Assembly (NCBI GenBank): GCA_035578155.1
Contig: JAPWDM010000043.1
Span: 1,424,419-1,488,418 of the forward strand
DNA length: 64,000 bases
Source of the DNA: Brachynemurus nebulosus
Lineage: Eukaryota > Arthropoda > Insecta > Neuroptera > Myrmeleontidae
Direction: 5' to 3'
Both the position numbers and the translations under genes were made by a program. The notes under the pieces were generated by a model. It was not told the DNA's origin and ran no database searches. It saw only the letters and a program-made list of their open reading frames with translations. Below are positions 58,558 to 64,000 of the stretch, piece by piece (positions within the stretch are counted from its first letter, which is position 1; every line of letters starts with the position of its first letter).

Positions 58558-59090
58558 ATGCCACCAATGCACATCAAACTCGGACTTATGAAAAACTTTG
58601 TCAAAGCTATGGACACTAATGGAAATGGTTTTTGTTACTTGAAACAGAAATTTCCAAATATCAGCGATGCTAAAATAAAAAGGGTATATTTGCAGGGCCA
58701 CAAATTAGATACATACGGACTGATAAACGGTTTGAATAAAAACTTAATCCGATCGAAAAATCTGCTTAGACATGTTTTCGAAATATTGTTTATAATTTTC
58801 TTGGAAACCACAGGGCCAAAAACTATAAAGAGTTGGTTAGCAACTTTTTAACAGCTTACAAGGATATGGGATGCAATATGTTGCTCAAAATACACCTTTT
58901 ACACTCACATTTGGATTTTTCTTCTCACAATTTGGGGGCCATTAGCGACGAACACGGTGAGCGGTTCCATCAGGAAATATCTAACATAGGAAAACGGTAC
59001 CAAGGCAAGTGGAGTGCGAACATGTTAGCTGATTACTATTGGACACTCAAAGGAGATGTACCTAATGCCAAATATTCCCGAAAATCCTGA
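58558..59090 (+). pseudogene. Arthropod repeat-encoded protein, C-terminal fossil
   Basis: Two overlapping frames carry one protein end. 58558 onward reads MHIKLGLMKNFVKAMD and PNISDAKIKR; from about 58830 a second frame reads MLLKIHLLHSHLDF, then GAISDEHGERFHQEI, then YQGKWSANMLADYYWTLKGD and ends at 59090. I recognise this as the tail of a protein of unknown function that occurs in very many copies in arthropod genomes. The middle section is disrupted by frame changes near 58690-58840, so it is dead. Confidence 0.6.
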
Positions 59091-59457
59091 ATAAAATTAA
59101 AATATAAGTTATTTTCCTTCATTAAATATAATTTTTAACCATATTTAATTAAAAAAAATTTAGCTGCTGTTGCAAAAAAACTGAGGGTGACTGAAATTTT
59201 TTAAAAACGCAGGTTAGTTACAAATTAATTGTAAATACAAAATAACCCATTCAATTTCATTTAACTTTCATTAAGGTCATTTTTGTCTATCAGTGATTTT
59301 TGATTAAAAAATCGGCAATTTTGTTATTGTAGAATAAATTGTAATTCTAAGGAATAAAACAACTCGACAGCGTTATCTCGTAATTTATGTGTGAAAAGAG
59401 TGTAAAATTTCAAAAGAATCGAATCAAATTTTCAAAAATACATACGATAAGGATTGT

Positions 59458-60352
59458 CCGGAAAAGTTTTGCACAGTTTTGTTTCCTGTCCGAAATAAAA
59501 ACATATAATCATTTTTTTTTTTAATTTTTTTGATTAAAACATTATGCCTTAAACTTACAAATTTTGTACTTAATCTATTTTCATTAACTTTTTTCTACTT
59601 AATACTGTTCACGAGTCTCATTAAATTTTGCACTGTTTCATCCGTAAGTTTATTGCTTACTGCAGTCCATAATTCAGTCCAATGGTTAGATTTTGAATTA
59701 TTTTGATGTTTCTGCTGTTTATCCACCTTGTCGTAGTGTGCGTTTCACTATAGCCGAGTATCTTTCTATAATTTGCAGTTCTGGAACATTTGATCGATTC
59801 ATGTTTTTTTGCACGAACTGTACATTATAGGCTTTATACCACTCCAAAGTCGCTTTTGCGTAATGACAAGTTTCTAAGTATATCAAAGAATATTTGAAAA
59901 CCGTTTATTGCCATTTGTAAGATCGCATCTAGGAGAAACATTGTTTTGGCTAGATCTAGCCACTTCTTATTACGCAAAAGCGACTTTAAAAGTGGTATAA
60001 AGCCAATAATGTACAGTTCCTGCAAAAAAAAACATAAACCGACCAAATGTCACAGAACTGAACCTTATAGAAGAATACTGGACTATAGTGAAACGCATAT
60101 TACGGCAAGGTAGACAAACAGCAGAAACATTAAAATAACTCAGAAAATTATGGACTGAAGTGCAATAATGCAAAATTTAATGAGACCCGGGAAAAGTAAA
60201 GTACGGTTATTGAGTAGAAAAAAGTTAATTAAAATAGATTAAGTACAAAATTTGTAAGTTTAAAGTATAACGGTTTAATCAAAAAATTAAAAAAAAAATG
60301 ATCACATTGTCTTTATTTCGGACAGGAAATAAAACTGTGCAAAACTTTTCGG
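59458..60352. mobile_element. Foldback transposon with duplicated transposase tail
   Basis: Ends 59458-59640 and 60170-60352 are inverted (CGGAAAAGTTTTGCACAG core). The inner parts 59650-59860 and 59950-60165 are also inverted copies and encode broken transposase ends (for example PNVPELQIIERYSAIVKR on the minus side of the left copy and TELNLIEEYWTIVKR on the right). The E-L-x-x-I-E motif fits a Tc1/mariner-superfamily DDE end. Neither copy is intact. Confidence 0.65.
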
Positions 60353-60360
60353 TATCGGTC

Positions 60361-61840
60361 CTTATATTACACACTAACAATTTTAATGTTTTAAATTACA
60401 ATCCGACTGAGCGTCTTAAAACTAAAATTAAAAATTTTATTCGCAAATATGACCTTCAGTATCACATTATACTTCCAATGAACCCTCAAACTCCTCAGTT
60501 ATACGGGTTACCTAAAATCCATAAATCAGGTAACAAATTTAGACTAGTTGTTTCCCAAACGAATTCATTATTTAATAGTCTAAGTAGATGGTTTCTGAAA
60601 ACGATTCAGTATATTTATATTACATTCAAACATTTTTTAAATAATTCATTAGAACTTACCTCGTTTTTAACTGAATTTAAAGTCCCTAGTAATTGCATTT
60701 TATTGTCGTTTAATGTTTCCGATTTATTTACATCCATACCTTTAGATGAACTAAAAACGTTATTTTAAAACTTCTTAACAGTCAATTCACATTGCTTTCC
60801 AAACTCCGTTAATATAAAATCTTTGTTTAATAGTTCAAATCTCCTTCTTGATCACAATTTATTTAGCTTTAGCGATAAAATCTACACACAGACGAACGGA
60901 TTAAGCATGAGGGAGGGAATCTTATCACATTTCTTGGCCAATTTTTTTATGGATTACTTGGAGAGTCTGTTTTTCAATTCGAATTAAGTTTCTTCATAAG
61001 CTTCTTTGTTGGAAGCGATATGTCGATGATATTTTTGTTATTTGAACGGGTTCCAAACAGGAGGCTCTTGAGTTTCTTGAATTTATAAACAGTCTTCACA
61101 CTAGAATAAAATTTACAGTTAAGTGGGAGGTGAACAATAAACTTAATTTCTTAGACCTTACCATATATAAAGACCCGTATTCCAACTTTTTACATTTTTC
61201 AATTTTCAGAAAGCCCACACATACTGATCATTGTATACACGAACCATCTTTGCACCCATTAAAGCACAAGCTTGCATTTTTCAATCCTACCTTTTATAGG
61301 CTTTTCAGTTATACTTTAAAATTTAAATAAACCAAATTTTTGCCAAGAATTTCTATTATTATCATATTGGTCGACGTAATGGTTATTCATTAGATTTCAT
61401 TTATAAAATTTTTACTAAAACCTCAATCTATAACAAGTGTGTAAACAAATATTCATCAATCCCGTTTGTCAATGAGCAAGTTAACGTTTTCAATGAAATC
61501 TTTCTAGATCATGACGTAAAATTAAGTTTTCCATCTGTCAATACATCCCCAATACAAGGCCCCGCGCTTTCGAAGGCCCCGCGCCGCTAACTTATGGCGA
61601 CACTAATTATGACGGTATTATCAACGAATTTTGCTATAAAACACGTACAGAAAATCATCAGGTATTTTATAAATAGGTGTATGCGTCCCTGTCCAAGTAC
61701 TTTGCAGCTTGACTTTGATAGGATTATTTATTATTTGGAATCGGGCAAATATGATAGGCAAACTTTTTTTAGATTTGCTTTATTTTCAACGAATAATTTT
61801 TTTTCGTTGATATATTTTTAGTCAAATTTTTCAACAGAAA
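60361..61840 (+). pseudogene. Penelope-like element reverse transcriptase, broken
   Basis: Frames in order: NPQTPQLYGLPKIHK (about 60480) then RLVVSQTNSLF and LLSFNVSDLFTSIPL; QTNGLSMREG with LANFFMDYLES (60890-60970); KRYVDDIF with catalytic YVDD at 61019-61030; LNFLDLTIYKD then IFRKPTHTD (61140-61220); and NGYSLDFIYKIF (61380). This is the Penelope-like retroelement reverse-transcriptase order. Lesions include a TAA near 60766, frame changes near 60985-61010 and a TGA at 61043 in place of Trp. The GIY-YIG endonuclease domain expected downstream is missing, cut off by the LTR-like copy at 61852. Confidence 0.8.
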
Positions 61841-61851
61841 ACTAATACAGC

Positions 61852-63992
61852 TATGACGTAAAAACGTCTTCGGTACGGCAACAGACTTCAGCCTCAGGGG
61901 CAGGCATCCAGGAGAGCTCTCTTGTTTCGTCAACCTGGTACGGTAGCGATATATACGGGCGCTATGCACTTTATTGGTTCTAGCCTTAGCCCAAAGTGCA
62001 AAATGGGTAAAACCACTTCCTGAAAGTGTTAGCAGAACGGGGGCAACAATTTAATGAAAGAATGTTTAATTGTATTTTATGGACCAGGTTTATTTTCGAT
62101 CCCTTTTGTTACAAATAAAATGAAAATTCAATGTATATGCAGGCGCTACTGTTTTTATTTTCAGTGACGATAATGCTTAAACTTCATTAGAACAATTAAA
62201 ATTCCTAAGCGATAAATTATGGAACGTTCCGTAACTTTTACAAATTTCTTTACAAGTAAATTAAAATAAAACAAAAAAATTGTGGTGAATTTTGTAACAA
62301 TAACGGTCCCTTAAATTTCACATAGTGTTATTAGTCGGCAAATGTCCCAAAAAAACTGAGTATAAATAAAATTGTTACCTCCGAGGTATGATTATTCTTA
62401 CGATATTAATTTTTGTAGATAATGTCGATGCGGAACGTTAATCTCTGTAGGTAATGTTGATGCGATACGTTAATGTTGACGGGCTCCGAGATTTTCTGCA
62501 CCTGGTGATATGACAGGTTGTGACTTGTAGATCGTAAGTTTCGGTAAGCGGTAAACTACAGCTCGGTACTCCAATGTAATTTTCGGTAAACGGTACAACA
62601 ATCCAGTTGTAAACGCAATTCGGTAAAAGTAGCGGGTTCCAGGTAAACAGGCTTACATCGGACTCCCAATTTTAATTCCCGACAGGAACAAAAGTAACTG
62701 CCAAAATCGAGGTATAGCAGGAACAATTCCAATCGTGGCGATAGCGATAACGTAAGCAGGTACGGTAATAAAAGTGTGTATAGCGGAAACTCGAGACGAA
62801 AAATAAAACGTTAAACGAAAGATAAAGTTGCGGGAAAATAATACGAAGATGAATAGAAACAAGTCCCTTCCTGAAAAGGAACCAAAAAATCACTATTACG
62901 GAAATACAATTAATTCAATTAGGATCATACTCACGGAGATGGAAACATATATCCAATTTAGAAGCACTAAAACTTCGAAAGCAAAGTTCCCTAAACGACA
63001 GGCGGTATTAAAATGATCGGAAAACATCTTGTCAGCAATTTTTGCTAATTTCTTTTTCACAAGAAAAAAACAAGCCAAATTTTATTGTGGAATTCCATTG
63101 ACGCCAAGCTTAGAACAGAGTGATTTACTCCGAAAAGTCAGTAGATCGATAAAATGTAATCGATAAATCCAGCGACAACAAAACAACTCTCACTCGACCC
63201 ACTCAATACTCAAAACGTATTCAAAACTCTCCTAAAGCAGCTTCCACATTCTCGCCGAGGTTGGACGAGTCGAGAATGTAGAGGGTCATTTCGTTGTGCT
63301 TCGCGGTTGGTGTTTCAATGCTATTCTTATGCCTCGGCCAACCTCGCGAGGAACTACTTCGTCCAACTTCGGCGAGAATATGGAAGCTGCTTAACAAAAA
63401 TTGCGCTTACAATATACTTTTACACGATAATATTGTATGAAAAACCGCGACAAGATACTTGCAAGCAGCATCGTTATCAACTTTGAAAACTAACCACTGT
63501 TTAGTAGGCACTGAACGGTGTAACTTCATATATGTATTATAACTATATGGCCCTATAAGAGGCAGTGGTTCCGATGAAGTGAGACGGATAGACATCGGGT
63601 AGAGGAACTTCAGTTGTTTTGCGCAGATGCATCAATTAATGTTTACCGTGTTTACTCTTCAGATTGGTTCATATTACCACCAAGAAATTCGCATTTGCGC
63701 AAAACGAACAAAATACTTCCAAATCTGCACCGTGATGTTGGGACGTTTTTTTCATATCCATTTGGCTATATATGTATACTACATATATGTGTAACTTATC
63801 TTTTAAACACAGAACAGAGACACACATAAAGACGTACATGTGACCTACCATTACGAAGTGTGGCTAATGGTCGCTTTCGAACGCCAATTAAATACTCACA
63901 GAGGGGTGCAGTAGCAATTGTAATACCTTTTATGAATATGATAGAGGTTCGTTCCAACCTCAAAAAAGGAACAAAGGTTTGTTATAGCAACA
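61852..63992. mobile_element. Second LTR-like copy at the window edge
   Basis: It starts TATGACGTAAAAACG as the 55077 copy does (TATGTCGTAAAAACG). Matching blocks include the ggtacggtagcg stretch (61930) and tcacagagggg...tagaggttcgttccaacc (63895-63965). It probably ends CA at 63992. The flanks (cagc and aaag) show no target duplication, so it may be one LTR of an element running past the window. 63235-63392 holds a hairpin (cagcttccacattctcgccg). Confidence 0.6.
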
Positions 63993-64000
63993 AAAGAAAT

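Noticed and set aside
62653..63078. Short frames on both strands near the right edge
   Set aside because: They lie in the LTR-like copy, overlap each other and show no domain.

Overview
The window is AT-rich, mostly non-coding nuclear DNA of an arthropod, most likely an insect. The evidence is a pacifastin-type two-exon gene, spliceosomal GT-AG introns, an animal mariner, a Penelope-like element and arthropod core promoters (a TATA box about 30-33 bp before a TCAGT-type start site). It is an accessory region built from nested mobile elements and decayed copies of adintovirus/Polinton-type DNA viruses. Host genes appear only as scattered exons or broken genes. There is no bacterial operon here, so most long frames inside repeats are meaningless.

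Layout. 1-8241 is a near-perfect palindrome with arms of about 4.04 kb on an axis at 4121. It carries two identical divergent copies of a 377-codon C2H2-finger gene around a TTTGGTGCA-type minisatellite. 8221-8292 is a tRNA-like sequence. 8341-8975 holds a scrambled viral capsid fragment. 9285-14200 is foldback repeats, one likely host first exon (10081-10134) and an array of heat-shock-element-like motifs. 14555-23271 is a second virus-like element with 1.8-kb inverted repeats. It holds a DNA polymerase B tail, a 'DIQG' gene and an AP-1-like minisatellite, and one arm is interrupted by a TTAA-flanked element. 23347-24985 is a TA-flanked hairpin element. 25240-25674 is a pacifastin-like gene. 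26583-27884 is a broken DD41D mariner.

28216-34663 is a well delimited Polinton/adintovirus element, with AG...CT ends, about 150-bp terminal inverted repeats and a perfect 6-bp target duplication (aatgaa). It keeps the virion module: packaging ATPase, phospholipase A2 protein, adenain-like protease, penton-like and major capsid proteins. It has only a tail of integrase and no DNA polymerase. Almost every gene is frameshifted, so it is a fossil.

34670-51350 is mainly repeats: TA microsatellite, foldback elements, a candidate hammerhead ribozyme at 38309-38356 and a long hairpin element at 44119-47098, with two possible host exons. 51358-53948 is a six-exon DUF4806-type gene with several lesions. 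54631-63992 is a long-terminal-inverted-repeat element interrupted by a 2.0-kb LTR-like insertion, an arthropod repeat-protein fossil, a foldback transposon, a broken Penelope-like reverse transcriptase and a second LTR-like copy at the right edge.

How the parts relate. Four observations tie the palindrome, the 14.5-23.3 kb element and the 28.2-34.7 kb element to one group of integrating DNA viruses: the same TATA/TCAGT promoter layout, the same C-terminal GLYL(K/R)PYRR motif in two different proteins, the same DFQG/DIQG protein family in two elements, and shared non-coding sequence between the palindrome and the 14.5-kb element. Family names come from my recognition of motifs; no database search was run.
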